Positions 43,719-53,058 are shown, counted from the stretch's first letter. The stretch is 62,222 bases of DNA from Stenotrophomonas sp. Ste86 (GCF_024519465.1 NZ_JALJRW010000022.1:1-62222); one strand, 5' to 3'. Numbers and translations: made by a program. The notes: a model not told the origin generated them from the sequence alone.

Positions 43719-44441
43719 TCACCACTCCAGCTGCTTGGGCAGCAGGCCTTTGAGCTCGGCGTCGGTCAGATTGCGCCACTGGCCCGGCTTGAGCGCACCG
43801 AGCTTGATGTTGTCGATGCGCACGCGGCGCAGCTGGGTAACGCGGTAGTCGAAGGCGGCGGCCATCAGGCGGATCTGCCGGTTCAGGCCTTGCTGCAGGG
43901 TGATGCGGAAACCGAACTTGGCCAGCTTGCTGGTGCGGCACGGCAGCGTGGTTTCGTCGCGGATGCGCACGCCGCGCGCCATGCCGCGCAGGAATTCGTC
44001 GGTGATCGGCTTGTTCACCGCCACCATGTATTCCTTCTGGTGGCCGTTCTCGGCACGCAGGATCTGGTTGACGATGTTGCCGTTGCTGGTCAGCAGGATC
44101 AGGCCTTCGGAATCCTTGTCCAGGCGGCCCACCGGGAAGATGCGCTGCTCGTGGCCGACGAACTCGACGATGTTGCCCTTGACCGAGGTTTCGGTGGTGC
44201 AGGTGATGCCCACCGGCTTGTTCAGCGCGATGTAGACGTGTTTGCGGCCACCGGCCTTTTTCGCTTCGCGGGCGCGCAGCGGTTGGCCGTCGACCAGGAC
44301 CACGTCGCCTTCGCCGACCACCGCACCGGTGCCGGCCGGATGGCCGTTGACGGTGACACGGCGCTCGCCGATCAGGCGGTCGGCTTCGCGACGGGAACAG
44401 AAGCCGGTATCGGCGATGTGCTTGTTGAGTCGAATAGTCAT
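43719..44441 (-). CDS. rluF: 23S rRNA pseudouridine synthase, RluF type
   Basis: A 240-residue RsuA-family pseudouridine synthase. An N-terminal S4 domain (RLNKHIADTGFCSRREADRLIGERRVTVNG) precedes the catalytic domain, with the GRLDKDSEGLILLTSNG motif supplying the catalytic Asp. The RluF assignment rests on overall layout and on the ITDEFLRGM.RGVRI region; RluB and RluE are the alternatives. The start at 44441 follows the family. It lies between two diguanylate cyclase genes on the same strand without overlap, a chance neighbour as far as can be seen. Confidence 0.88.
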   Translation of the reverse strand: MTIRLNKHIADTGFCSRREADRLIGERRVTVNGHPAGTGAVVGEGDVVLVDGQPLRAREAKKAGGRKHVYIALNKPVGITCTTETSVKGNIVEFVGHEQRIFPVGRLDKDSEGLILLTSNGNIVNQILRAENGHQKEYMVAVNKPITDEFLRGMARGVRIRDETTLPCRTSKLAKFGFRITLQQGLNRQIRLMAAAFDYRVTQLRRVRIDNIKLGALKPGQWRNLTDAELKGLLPKQLEW

Positions 44442-44486
44442 GGGCCCATTATCCGGCAAACCCGGCCCGCGCAGGGCGATGGCGAC

Positions 44487-46175
44487 TCATGCCGTCATCG
44501 GAGCGGCGGCCGGGGTGGCCTGCTCGGCGTCATAGACCTGGTTGCGGCCGGCGCGCTTGGCGCAGTACATGGCATGGTCGGCGCGGCGCAGCAGCGAGGG
44601 CAGGTCGTCGCCGTCGCCGCGCATCGCCGCCAGGCCGATGCTGGCCGATACGTTCAGGCCCGGGATGGCCAGGATCGCGGTGACCGCGTGCACCTGCAGG
44701 CGCACGATTTCCAGCCGGGCCAGGGCGCTGGCGCGGCTGGCGCCGGGCAGCAGCACCAGGAACTCCTCCCCGCCCATGCGGATCACATCATCGCGGTTGC
44801 GGACCGAGTCGCGCAGGTTGCGCGCCACCGCCACCAGCACCTGGTCGCCCACCTCGTGGCCATACTGGTCGTTGATGTCCTTGAACAGGTCGATGTCCAG
44901 GAAGCCGATCGCCAGCGGCTGTTCGTCCTGGCGCGCGCGTTCCAGGTACTGCGCCAGCAGGCGCAGGCCGGCGCGGCGATTGGGCAGCCCGGTCAGCGGG
45001 TCGGTGTCGGCCAACTGGCGCATTTCATCGCGCTGCTGGCGCAGGCGGCCCAGGCGCAGGTTCAGCGCATAGGCGGACATCATCAGGAACCAGGTGGCGG
45101 CCAGCTGCAGCGTTTCGATCCGGTAGGCCACCAGCCACTGCGCATGCAGCGCATCGGCGATGATCATGATCCACCACGGTGCCAGCGCGCTCAGCCCGGC
45201 CAGGGCGTAGCGGTCGCGTCGCAGCAGCGCCCACACGCCCACCCCCAGGCACACCGCGCAGCCCAGCAGATACAGGTCTTCCAGCGCGGCCGCCCACCAG
45301 GTCAGCGCGGCCAGGCCCATCCACGGCACGCACAGACCCACCACCACCAGTGTCCACAGCACGGCCTGCTGGACGCCACGCGAGCGTGGCCACAGCCGGT
45401 CGCCCCCGTTGAGCCGCCACAGCACCGGCAGCAGCATCGCCTCGGTGAACGCGCTCAGCGCCACCAGCCACCACGAGGACCGGTCGCCCACCGGCAGCCA
45501 CGGCTCGGGATAGCCGCTGAGGCCCCCCAGCACCGCCTGCCACAGCACGAACACCAGGCACACGCCCACGTAGATCAGGAAGGAACGGTCCTTGGCGGTG
45601 ACATAGCCGATCAACGCCGACAGCGCCAGCGCGATCGCCACCGCGATACAGGCCGCGCGCACCAGCAGCCGTGCGGTGTCGTTCTGCTGCACCGGGCTGG
45701 GCGCGCCGAGCTGCACCGTGGGGATCCAGCGCGGTTTGAGCGGCGTGGCCCAGGACACCACGATAGGTTCGTGCTCACCCGCCTTGGGCACCACCACCAT
45801 GCCCACCCCGGCGCGGAAGCGCGAATCGCGGGTGCGCGCGTCGTGCATGCTGCCGCAGATCTGGCGGTCGCCATGGCTGATCCGTACTTCGCCCGAGAAC
45901 ACGCCGAACACGTCCACCGCCTGCGGTTCGCCCGACCAGCCTTGCGGCGGAGCAGGGACCGCCAGCACCTGCTGGTGCCGCGCCAGGACGTCGGCCGAAC
46001 AGGCGCGTTGCGGCGTGCGTTCGGCGGTGGCCGCCCCCAGCAGCAGCACGTCAGTGCCGGCCCGGGCCGGCGCGTTGGGAACTGCGCTGGCGGCAGCGAG
46101 CGCCGGCGGCACCAGCCAAGCCAGCAGCAGCGTTACTGCATGTTTGCCAACGAACCTGCCAAGCCAGTGCCCCAC
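44487..46175 (-). CDS. Membrane GGDEF diguanylate cyclase (7TM type)
   Basis: A 562-residue cyclase. A signal-like helix is followed by an extracytoplasmic domain of about 150 residues with two Cys-containing segments, then about seven membrane helices (170-375), as in 7TM sensor proteins. The GGDEF domain has GGEEF at 468-472 with an I-site RNRD five residues before it. Translation begins at GTG 46175; the only ATG nearby is out of frame. The linker is a short coiled coil (RQQRDEMRQLADTDPLTGLPNRR). Activity and feedback control are predicted from intact motifs. Confidence 0.87.
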   Translation of the reverse strand: MGHWLGRFVGKHAVTLLLAWLVPPALAAASAVPNAPARAGTDVLLLGAATAERTPQRACSADVLARHQQVLAVPAPPQGWSGEPQAVDVFGVFSGEVRISHGDRQICGSMHDARTRDSRFRAGVGMVVVPKAGEHEPIVVSWATPLKPRWIPTVQLGAPSPVQQNDTARLLVRAACIAVAIALALSALIGYVTAKDRSFLIYVGVCLVFVLWQAVLGGLSGYPEPWLPVGDRSSWWLVALSAFTEAMLLPVLWRLNGGDRLWPRSRGVQQAVLWTLVVVGLCVPWMGLAALTWWAAALEDLYLLGCAVCLGVGVWALLRRDRYALAGLSALAPWWIMIIADALHAQWLVAYRIETLQLAATWFLMMSAYALNLRLGRLRQQRDEMRQLADTDPLTGLPNRRAGLRLLAQYLERARQDEQPLAIGFLDIDLFKDINDQYGHEVGDQVLVAVARNLRDSVRNRDDVIRMGGEEFLVLLPGASRASALARLEIVRLQVHAVTAILAIPGLNVSASIGLAAMRGDGDDLPSLLRRADHAMYCAKRAGRNQVYDAEQATPAAAPMTA

Positions 46176-46296
46176 ACGCCTGCCCGCCCATCGATGTTGC
46201 CGCCACGCACGCCGCGTGACGCCCCTGGCCGGGATTATCGCAAGTTCCCGGCCACTTCCCCCTCCCCGCCGTTCAGCCGGGCCGTCGGCCCAACGC

Positions 46297-48726
46297 TCAG
46301 GGCGCGCCGCTGCGGCGGTCGGCTGCCACGCCGCTCCGCGCCGGCCATAACGCGGGCTGGGTCATCCGCTCCAGCGCCATCGGCCGTTCGATCGCATAGC
46401 CCTGCAGCCCATCCACGCCGAGCACCTGCAGCTGCTCGGCAACCTCGTCCGATTCGACCCACTCGGCAATCACGGTCATGTGCAGCTCGCGGCCGATCTC
46501 GGTGATCGCGCGTACCGCCGCGCGGCTGACCGGATCGATATCCATGTCGCGCACGAACACGCCGTCGATCTTGAGCATGTCCGCCGGCAACTGACGCAGG
46601 TAGCTGAAGGAGGACAGGCCTGAGCCGAAGTCGTCCAATGCGACCCGGCAACCCCGCGCCTTGACCGCTTCGATGAAGTTGCGTGCCTGGGCCAGGTTGC
46701 TGATCGCCGCCGTCTCGGTGACCTCGAAGCACAGCTTGCGGGCGAGGCCGCGATTGCGCTCGAGCAGATCGCAGACAAAGGCCAGGAAGCTGGGTTCGGT
46801 GATCGACTGCGCCGACACGTTGACGTTGCACAGGCCCAGCCGCTGCACGTGTGCCGGGCACACCTGCAGGTGGCGGAACAACAGTCCCAGCACATGCCGG
46901 TCCAGCGCCATGCCCATGCCGTAGCGCTCGACGGCGGGCATGAAGTCGCCCGGCATCTGCAGCACCCCTTCGGGGCTGCGCATGCGCACCAGCACTTCGT
47001 AATGCAGGTACGCCGGATCGCCGACCCGCTCGATGCGCTGCGCGTAGAGCAGCATGCGGTTCTCGGCGATCGCACTGGAGACCCGCGCCAGGCGTTCGGC
47101 TTCCAGCCGCCGTTCCTCCAGCGCCGGGCGGCTTTCGTTGTAGCAGTGCACACGGTTGCGCCCGGCCTCCTTGGCCGCATAGCAGGCACTGTCGGCCGCG
47201 CTCATCAGCCAGTTCACGTCCACCGTCTCGTCGGTGACTTCCACCAGGCCGATGCTGCAGCTCAGCCGCGGCGACCCTTCGCCGTGCTGGAAGCTGGCCT
47301 GGCCGAGGTTGCGGACGATCCGCTGCAGCACCTGCTTGGCTTCCTCCTGGCCGGCATTGGCCAGGAACAGGGCGAATTCGTCCCCACCCATGCGCCCGAC
47401 CCAGTCGCCCTCGCGCACCGCCCCGACCAGGTAGTCGGCGAAGCTGTGCAGCAGCTGGTCGCCGGCGGCGTGGCCAAGTCCGTCGTTGACCAGCTTGAAG
47501 TAGTCCAGGTCGAGATAGCACAGGCTGTGCACGCCGCCGTGGCTGCGCACGTCGATGAGCGCCTGTTCGAGCAGGCGTTCGATCTCGCGGCGGTTGATCA
47601 GCCCGGTCAGCGGATCGTGGCTGGCATGGTGTTCGACCTCACGCGCCAGCGCATGGTTCTGCGAGACGTCCTCGACGATGGCAAATACGGCCGGCTCGCG
47701 CCCGGGCGTGCGCACGACGGTGCCGCTCCAGCGCCCCCACATCAGCCCGCCATCGGCACGCCGGAAGCGCAGCTCGCCGGGGCGCAGCTGGCGTATCCAG
47801 TCGATGCATCCCTGCGCATCCAGCACCAGTTCGCCTTCCACCAGCAGATCCTGCAGCGGCATCCCGAGCATCGACTCACGGCGGTGGTCGAGGATGTCGG
47901 CCATCGCCTGGTTGGCTTCCAGTACCCCGCCGGCATGGTCGAGTTTGAGCATGCCGACGGTGGCCTGGTAGAAGGCGGCGCGGAAACGTCCCTCCTGCTC
48001 CAGCAGATCACGCCGCACCCGTCGCGACAGCAGCACCGCCACCAGCGTGATCAGCAGCACCGACAAGCCGCCCACCAGCAGCGTGGTCATGCGCACGACC
48101 GAGGCGGTGCGCAGCAACGACGCCGAAAATGCCTTCGCCTGCGCCTGCAGGCTACGATCCAGCAAGTGCAGGTGGTCCAGCAGCGCCTGCCGCTGCGGTC
48201 CGGTGCCGCCGCCATTGGCGTGCATCGCCGCCGCGCGGTCGGCGATCTGCACCAGCTGCTGCAGCCCTGCATCGGTCTGCCGCCACAGCCGCACCGCGTC
48301 GCGGAAGTAACTCATCCGGCCCAGGTAACGGAACGATACGATCAGGCGGTTGATGTCGCCCGGCGCGTTGCCGCCCTGCACGAAACCGCGGCGCGCCGCC
48401 GCCAGGTCCGGATCGGCCTGTTCCAGCGCCCGCCGCGCAGCCAGATCGCCCAGCGGCACCGCCCAGGCCGTGCGCGCTTCGGCCAGGTCGGCCGGGTCTC
48501 CCGAGTTGATGTAGCGGCCAAGCGCGAAGCTGGCCTGCTGCTGGCTCCGCGACCAGTGGCTCTGGCCGACGATCCACGCCGTCGAGGCGGCCTGCAATTC
48601 CTGGATCAGCGCGGAAATGCCCACCAGCCCGATCGCCATGCCGGTCAGCAGAACAAAGCGCAGGGTCAGGCCCCGCGTCAGATACGGTACCGCCGTTGCA
48701 CCAACATCCCTGCCAGTTGCCAGCAT
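46297..48726 (-). CDS. Membrane PAS-GGDEF-EAL dual-domain protein
   Basis: A protein of 809 residues. Two membrane helices (about 22-43 and 212-234) bracket a periplasmic domain; then come a PAS domain (250-360), a GGDEF domain with canonical GGDEF at 447-451 and RxxD I-site (REGD), and an EAL domain. The EAL motif is EVL (577-579), with other catalytic features (NVNVSAQS, FEVTET, ALDDFGSGLSSFSYL, IAEWVES) kept. Phosphodiesterase activity may be altered. The start at 48726 (MLATGRDV) follows a GGGGGG ribosome site; an ATG at 48747 is seven codons upstream. Confidence 0.88.
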   Translation of the reverse strand: MLATGRDVGATAVPYLTRGLTLRFVLLTGMAIGLVGISALIQELQAASTAWIVGQSHWSRSQQQASFALGRYINSGDPADLAEARTAWAVPLGDLAARRALEQADPDLAAARRGFVQGGNAPGDINRLIVSFRYLGRMSYFRDAVRLWRQTDAGLQQLVQIADRAAAMHANGGGTGPQRQALLDHLHLLDRSLQAQAKAFSASLLRTASVVRMTTLLVGGLSVLLITLVAVLLSRRVRRDLLEQEGRFRAAFYQATVGMLKLDHAGGVLEANQAMADILDHRRESMLGMPLQDLLVEGELVLDAQGCIDWIRQLRPGELRFRRADGGLMWGRWSGTVVRTPGREPAVFAIVEDVSQNHALAREVEHHASHDPLTGLINRREIERLLEQALIDVRSHGGVHSLCYLDLDYFKLVNDGLGHAAGDQLLHSFADYLVGAVREGDWVGRMGGDEFALFLANAGQEEAKQVLQRIVRNLGQASFQHGEGSPRLSCSIGLVEVTDETVDVNWLMSAADSACYAAKEAGRNRVHCYNESRPALEERRLEAERLARVSSAIAENRMLLYAQRIERVGDPAYLHYEVLVRMRSPEGVLQMPGDFMPAVERYGMGMALDRHVLGLLFRHLQVCPAHVQRLGLCNVNVSAQSITEPSFLAFVCDLLERNRGLARKLCFEVTETAAISNLAQARNFIEAVKARGCRVALDDFGSGLSSFSYLRQLPADMLKIDGVFVRDMDIDPVSRAAVRAITEIGRELHMTVIAEWVESDEVAEQLQVLGVDGLQGYAIERPMALERMTQPALWPARSGVAADRRSGAP

Positions 48727-48825
48727 CGCGGATCCCCCCGGAGCCATGGAGTGAGTGTCAAGCCCGATGAAGTCAGGGACTCAGGCTAGAGCGGGCAATG
48801 TTGAGGCGGTGCGAAACCCGGAAAC

Positions 48826-48855
48826 GACAACGCCAGCCCGGGGGCTGGCGTTGTC
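48826..48855 (-). terminator. Hairpin terminating the DEAD-box helicase gene
   Basis: GACAACGCCAGCCC and GGGCTGGCGTTGTC form a perfect 14-bp stem 17 bp past the helicase stop. On the minus strand it is followed by GTTTCCGGGTTT, a weak T-rich tail. Confidence 0.62.
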
Positions 48856-48871
48856 TGGACCGCGGGGGCGA

Positions 48872-50821
48872 TCAGGCGTTGCGCGGACCACGCGGCTTGA
48901 AGCCGTCACGACGCGGCGGACGGTCGTTGCCGCCCGGGCCGCTGCGCGGACCACCCGGGCCACCCGGGCCGCGCGGCTTGCCGCCGAACTTCGGCTTGAA
49001 CGCCGGACGCGGCGACGGGGTCAGGTCTTCACCCGGCTCCACCTTGCGCATCTGAAGCTGCTGGCCGGAGACCCACACCTTCTTCAGGTGGGTCAGCAGG
49101 TCCTGCGGCATTTCCGCCGGCAGGTCCAGCACCGAGAAGTCGTCATGGATGTCGATGCGGCCGATGAAGCGGCTTTCCAGCCCGGCTTCATTGGCGATCG
49201 CGCCGACGATGTTGCCCGGCTTCACGCCGTGCACGTGGCCCACTTCGATGCGGAAGGTTTCCATGCCCGGCTCGGCGGCACCACGCGGGGCGATGTCACG
49301 GCGCGGGGCGCGCTCGACGCCGCCGTCGCTGTTGCCGAAGTCGCCTTCCGGACGCGGCGGACGCGGGCCACGGTCGTCTTCACGACGCGGGCCACGCTCG
49401 AAGCGCGGTTCGAAACGGGCCGGACGCTCGCCACGGTCGTTGCCGCGTTCGTTGCGCTGCTGCGGGGCACGTTCTTCGCGCGCACCACGCACCGGCGGGG
49501 TCAGCAGGAACGGCGAATCGCCCTGCAGCAACTTGGCCAGCGCGGCGGCGATCTCGATCGCCGGCACGTTCTTCTCGCCTTCCAGGCGCTGCAGCAGGTC
49601 GCGGTAGAACTCGGTGCCACCGGCATCGAGCACGTCGCTGATGCGGCTCATGAACTTGGTGATGCGGGTATCGTTGACCGCGTCCACGCTCGGCAACTGC
49701 ATCTCTTCGATCGGCTGCCGGGTAGCGCGCTCGATCGCACGCAGCATCCCCTTTTCGCGCGGGGTGGCGAACAGGATCGCATCACCGGTGCGGCCGGCAC
49801 GGCCGGTACGGCCGATGCGGTGCACGTAGCTTTCGGTGTCGTACGGGATGTCATAGTTCAGCACGTGGCTGATGCGTTCCACGTCCAGGCCACGGGCGGC
49901 CACGTCGGTGGCGACCAGGATGTCCAGCTTGCCTTCCTTCAGCATGCCGATGGTGCGCTCGCGCTGGGCCTGCTGCATGTCGCCGTTGATGGCGGCTGCG
50001 GCCAGGCCACGGGCCTGCAGCTTCTCGGCGAGTTCTTCGGTGGCGGCCTTGGTCCGCGAGAAGATGATCATCGCGTCGAACGGTTCCACTTCCAGGATGC
50101 GGGTCAGCGCGTCCAGCTTGTGCATGCCGCTCACCCACCAGTAGCGCTGGCGGATGTTGGCCGAGGTGGTCGTCTTGCTGACGATGGTCACTTCGGCCGG
50201 GTTCTTCAGGTAGGTCTGGGCGATGCGGCGGATCTGCGACGGCATGGTGGCCGAGAACAGAGCGACCTGGCGGGTTTCCGGCAGCTTCTTCAGCACCGCT
50301 TCGACGTCGTCGATGAAGCCCATGCGCAGCATTTCATCGGCTTCGTCCAGCACCAGGGTCTTCAGTTCGGACAGGTCCAGGGTGCCGCGCTCGAGGTGAT
50401 CGATCACCCGGCCCGGCGTACCGACGATGACGTGCACGCCACGACGCAGGGCCGACAGCTGCTGACCGTAGGGCTGGCCGCCGTAAACGGGCAGCACGCG
50501 GAAACCGGGGATGCCCGAGGAGTAGGTCTGGAACGCCTCGGCAACCTGGATGGCCAGTTCGCGGGTCGGCGCCAGCACCAGCACCTGCGGCTTGGTCTGG
50601 TTGAAATCGAGGTTGGACAGCACCGGCAGCGCGAAGGCGGCGGTCTTGCCGGTACCGGTCTGGGCCTGGCCCAGCACGTCACGGCCTTCCAGCATGGCCG
50701 GAATGGTGGCGGCCTGGATCGGCGACGGGGTTTCATAACCGACGGTGGCGACGGCTTGCATCACAGCGTCGGACAGGCCGAGATCTGCGAACAGCAGCGG
50801 CGCGGGGGATTCTTGGGACAT
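48872..50821 (-). CDS. deaD: DEAD-box RNA helicase, CsdA/DeaD type
   Basis: A 649-residue cold-shock-type RNA helicase. The helicase core shows Q-motif (TPSPIQAATIP), Walker A AQTGTGKT, DEAD box VLDEADEM, SAT, and HRIGRTGRAG. A helical dimerisation region and a DbpA-like RNA-binding domain (ETFRIEVGHVHGVKPGNIVGAIANEAGLESRFIGRIDI) follow. The C-terminus is RGG/Gly-Pro-rich. It unwinds structured RNA in ribosome assembly and mRNA decay. The start is preceded by GGAG at six bases, with a hairpin immediately upstream, which may mask or expose the site. Confidence 0.95.
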   Translation of the reverse strand: MSQESPAPLLFADLGLSDAVMQAVATVGYETPSPIQAATIPAMLEGRDVLGQAQTGTGKTAAFALPVLSNLDFNQTKPQVLVLAPTRELAIQVAEAFQTYSSGIPGFRVLPVYGGQPYGQQLSALRRGVHVIVGTPGRVIDHLERGTLDLSELKTLVLDEADEMLRMGFIDDVEAVLKKLPETRQVALFSATMPSQIRRIAQTYLKNPAEVTIVSKTTTSANIRQRYWWVSGMHKLDALTRILEVEPFDAMIIFSRTKAATEELAEKLQARGLAAAAINGDMQQAQRERTIGMLKEGKLDILVATDVAARGLDVERISHVLNYDIPYDTESYVHRIGRTGRAGRTGDAILFATPREKGMLRAIERATRQPIEEMQLPSVDAVNDTRITKFMSRISDVLDAGGTEFYRDLLQRLEGEKNVPAIEIAAALAKLLQGDSPFLLTPPVRGAREERAPQQRNERGNDRGERPARFEPRFERGPRREDDRGPRPPRPEGDFGNSDGGVERAPRRDIAPRGAAEPGMETFRIEVGHVHGVKPGNIVGAIANEAGLESRFIGRIDIHDDFSVLDLPAEMPQDLLTHLKKVWVSGQQLQMRKVEPGEDLTPSPRPAFKPKFGGKPRGPGGPGGPRSGPGGNDRPPRRDGFKPRGPRNA

Positions 50822-50835
50822 GGGAAACTCCGAAA

Positions 50836-50858
50836 CACTGCCGTTTCAAGCGGCAGTG
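50836..50858 (-). promoter_or_regulatory. Hairpin next to the helicase ribosome binding site
   Basis: CACTGCCG and CGGCAGTG form a perfect 8-bp stem ending four bases before the GGAG of the helicase mRNA. A T-rich stretch precedes the hairpin in the transcript. Helicase mRNAs of this class are often controlled by leader structure. Confidence 0.55.
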
Positions 50859-51090
50859 AGATAAAAAAGGGGGATGGTCCGCGCTTTGGGCGCCCTTTCT
50901 TATCGCGTGCCCTAGCGCTGCTCGGTCGGAGGAGAATTCACTCGCTCAGGGGGCGATGATACCGCATTGTTCCTGAACAACGCGTACAGATTTCCGTATG
51001 CATGCCCTTCTGCAGCGTGCTGGCGCACAATACGCGCCCTCTTCCGGCCCGGCCCCAACGTCCGCGCCCCTTCCCCAGGATACCCGTTCC

Positions 51091-51321
51091 ATGCAGACCC
51101 TCGAATTTGAACTGGACCGCGACTACGTCGAGCTGAAGCAGTTGCTCAAGCTGGCCGACCTGGTCACCAGCGGGGGCGAAGCCAAGACCGTGATCGGCGA
51201 CGGCCAGGTCCTGGTCGATGGTGAAGTGGAACTGCGCAAGGCGTGCAAGATCCGCGCGGGCCAGATGGTCCAGTTCGGCGACACCATCATCCACGTCATC
51301 GCCGATTCCGACGCGCCCTGA
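51091..51321 (+). CDS. S4-domain RNA-binding protein (YbcJ-like)
   Basis: A 76-residue RNA-binding protein of the YbcJ family. The S4 fold reads YVELKQLLKLADLVTSGGEAKTVIGDGQVLVDGEVELRKACKIRAGQMVQF. Such proteins bind rRNA or tRNA, but the target is unclear. ATG 51091 is chosen; the 31 upstream in-frame codons have no support. The gene is divergent from the helicase and convergent with the hydroxylase. Confidence 0.9.
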   Translation: MQTLEFELDRDYVELKQLLKLADLVTSGGEAKTVIGDGQVLVDGEVELRKACKIRAGQMVQFGDTIIHVIADSDAP

Positions 51322-51352
51322 TCGGTCGGTCATGACCGCTGGTGGTGACGTC

Positions 51353-52561
51353 TCAGCGCTGGGTCAGGTGCGCGGCGATCAACCGACGGAACGGCGTCAC
51401 CCCCTGCGCCAGGCGCAACCCGGCCCGGCGCAGCACCCGGGCCGGCAGGCGGTCGTCGGTATACAGCGCGGCGATGGCGTTGGTGGCCTCATACAACGGG
51501 CGTGACGCCAGCCGGTGGCCGCGCTCGTAAGCGGACAGCCCACCCGGGGCGGCAATGTCGGTACCCCGCACCGCTGCCCGGGTCAGGATCGCGGCCAGCC
51601 GATGCTGGCTGAGCAACCCCAGGTTGAACCCGTGGGCGGTGACCGGATGCATGCCCACGGCGGCGTCGCCGATCAAGGCACAGCGATCGCCGACGAATGC
51701 GTTGGCATACACCCCCACCAACGGATAGGCCTGTGGCCGCGCGGTGGGCTGCATCGCGCCCAGCCGGTGTTCGAAGAAGGTGCTGATGCTGCGCCCGAAG
51801 CGGTCTTCGTCCTGCGCCAGCAACGCCTCGATCTGGCGCGGTGGCAGGGTGATCACCGCCGAGGCCTGGTCGCCGTTGAGCGGCAGCAGCGCCATCGTGC
51901 GCCCATAGCCGAACCACTCCCAGGCGGTGTGCCGGTGCGGCACCTCGATCCGCATCCGGCAGACCAGCATCGACTTGCCGAAGTCGCGCATGCGCGCGCC
52001 TATCCCGAGCATGCGCCGGGTGCTGGAAAAGCGGCTGTCGGCGGCGACCACCAGGCGTGCGACCAGGCGGCGCCCATCGGCCAGGGTCACCACGCTGTGG
52101 CGCGGCCCGGCGACCACCCCGACCACCCGCGTTTCATCCAGCAGTTGCAGGCCGCGCTGGCCCTGCACGCTGTCCCAGGCGGCGCGGCGGATCAGATGGT
52201 TGGGCACCAGCCAGCCCAGGTCGCCATCGGTGCGCTGGGTGTTGGCAAAGGTCAGCGCGAACGGCGAGCCGCCGTCAAGGACCTTGGCATCCCGCAGGGG
52301 GGAGATCTCGGCCGGGTCCAGCCGCGCCCAGATGCCCAGCGTTTCCAGGATCTGCCGCGAGGCGTGGGTCAAGGCAATCTCGCGGCCGTCGAACGCCGGC
52401 TGCGCCAGTGCAGCGCGCGGCTGTTGTTCGACCAGGCTGACGCGCAGGCCGCTGTCGGCGAGCGTGCGTGCGAAGCACAATCCGGCCGGCCCCGCCCCGA
52501 CCACCACCACATCCACCGACTGTTCCGGTGCGCACTGCTGCTGCGGGCTTGCGTCCGACAT
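51353..52561 (-). CDS. ubiM: FAD-dependent ubiquinone hydroxylase, UbiM-like
   Basis: A 402-residue flavoprotein monooxygenase of the UbiH/UbiF/UbiM group, which hydroxylate the ubiquinone ring. The FAD-binding DVVVVGAGPAGLCFA motif is near residue 16, followed by DGREIALTHASRQIL and the LGWLVPNHLIRRAAWD segment I associate with UbiM. The DG motif (VVAADSRFSSTRR) and the GDAAVGMHPVTAHGFNLGL motif complete the fold. It starts at 52561 after AGGA. The exact position hydroxylated cannot be read from the sequence, and a UbiH/F role is the main alternative. Confidence 0.7.
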   Translation of the reverse strand: MSDASPQQQCAPEQSVDVVVVGAGPAGLCFARTLADSGLRVSLVEQQPRAALAQPAFDGREIALTHASRQILETLGIWARLDPAEISPLRDAKVLDGGSPFALTFANTQRTDGDLGWLVPNHLIRRAAWDSVQGQRGLQLLDETRVVGVVAGPRHSVVTLADGRRLVARLVVAADSRFSSTRRMLGIGARMRDFGKSMLVCRMRIEVPHRHTAWEWFGYGRTMALLPLNGDQASAVITLPPRQIEALLAQDEDRFGRSISTFFEHRLGAMQPTARPQAYPLVGVYANAFVGDRCALIGDAAVGMHPVTAHGFNLGLLSQHRLAAILTRAAVRGTDIAAPGGLSAYERGHRLASRPLYEATNAIAALYTDDRLPARVLRRAGLRLAQGVTPFRRLIAAHLTQR

Positions 52562-52659
52562 GTTCCATCCTGCGGTTGCGTGTCGGTGCCAGCTTACCGC
52601 CGTTGGCCCAACCCCCGCCTTGATCTGGATCAGCGGGGTCGGCCGGGATTCACCGTGTT

Positions 52660-53049
52660 CTACAGCAGGGCGAAGATCAGCTTGATGATGCCGATCAGCG
52701 AGACCACCCACACCAGGCTGCGCACGTACGGCACCCCGGCGGCATACAGCGGCAGGTAGACCACCCGCGCCCAGAAATACAGCTGCACCGCCAGCGCGGT
52801 GGCGCTGTCCTGGCGCTGGGTCAGCACCACCGCCAGTACGGCAGCAGCGAAGAACGGAAAGGTCTCCATGAAGTTGGACTGGGCGCGCTGCAGGCGCCCG
52901 GTCAGCGGCCGCACCGGCGGACCCTGCGCATCGCGCGGCGAGGCGTTCCACTTCAGGCCGCGCTCGTGGGTGACGGCGGTGGACGCGGCAAACAGGTGCA
53001 CCAGGCCCAGCACCATCGACCACGCCAACATCTGGATCTCGATACTCAT
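52660..53049 (-). CDS. MAPEG family membrane protein
   Basis: A 129-residue protein with four hydrophobic helices, of the MAPEG (membrane-associated eicosanoid/glutathione metabolism) fold. RLQRAQSNFMETFPFFAAAVLAVVL is the core signature, with NFMETFP as hallmark. The start at 53049 (MSIEIQMLAW) is favoured over 53055 because AGGA is then six bases away. Substrates of bacterial MAPEG proteins are mostly unknown. Confidence 0.88.
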   Translation of the reverse strand: MSIEIQMLAWSMVLGLVHLFAASTAVTHERGLKWNASPRDAQGPPVRPLTGRLQRAQSNFMETFPFFAAAVLAVVLTQRQDSATALAVQLYFWARVVYLPLYAAGVPYVRSLVWVVSLIGIIKLIFALL

Positions 53050-53058
53050 GGGCATTCC

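Noticed and set aside
43890..46505. Plus-strand open frame of 871 codons across the cyclase cluster
   Set aside because: It is the mirror of real minus-strand genes with clear GGDEF motifs; His/Gln/Arg bias is typical of antisense in GC-rich DNA.
41352..48726. A defence or retron-like island around the orphan ATPase and cyclases
   Set aside because: No reverse transcriptase, nuclease, CBASS/Thoeris-type effector or phage gene is adjacent; the cyclases are ordinary GGDEF enzymes.
51353..53023. Longer form of the FAD hydroxylase (556 residues) reaching into the MAPEG gene
   Set aside because: The upstream part overlaps the MAPEG gene and looks like antisense translation; AGGA precedes the ATG at 52561.
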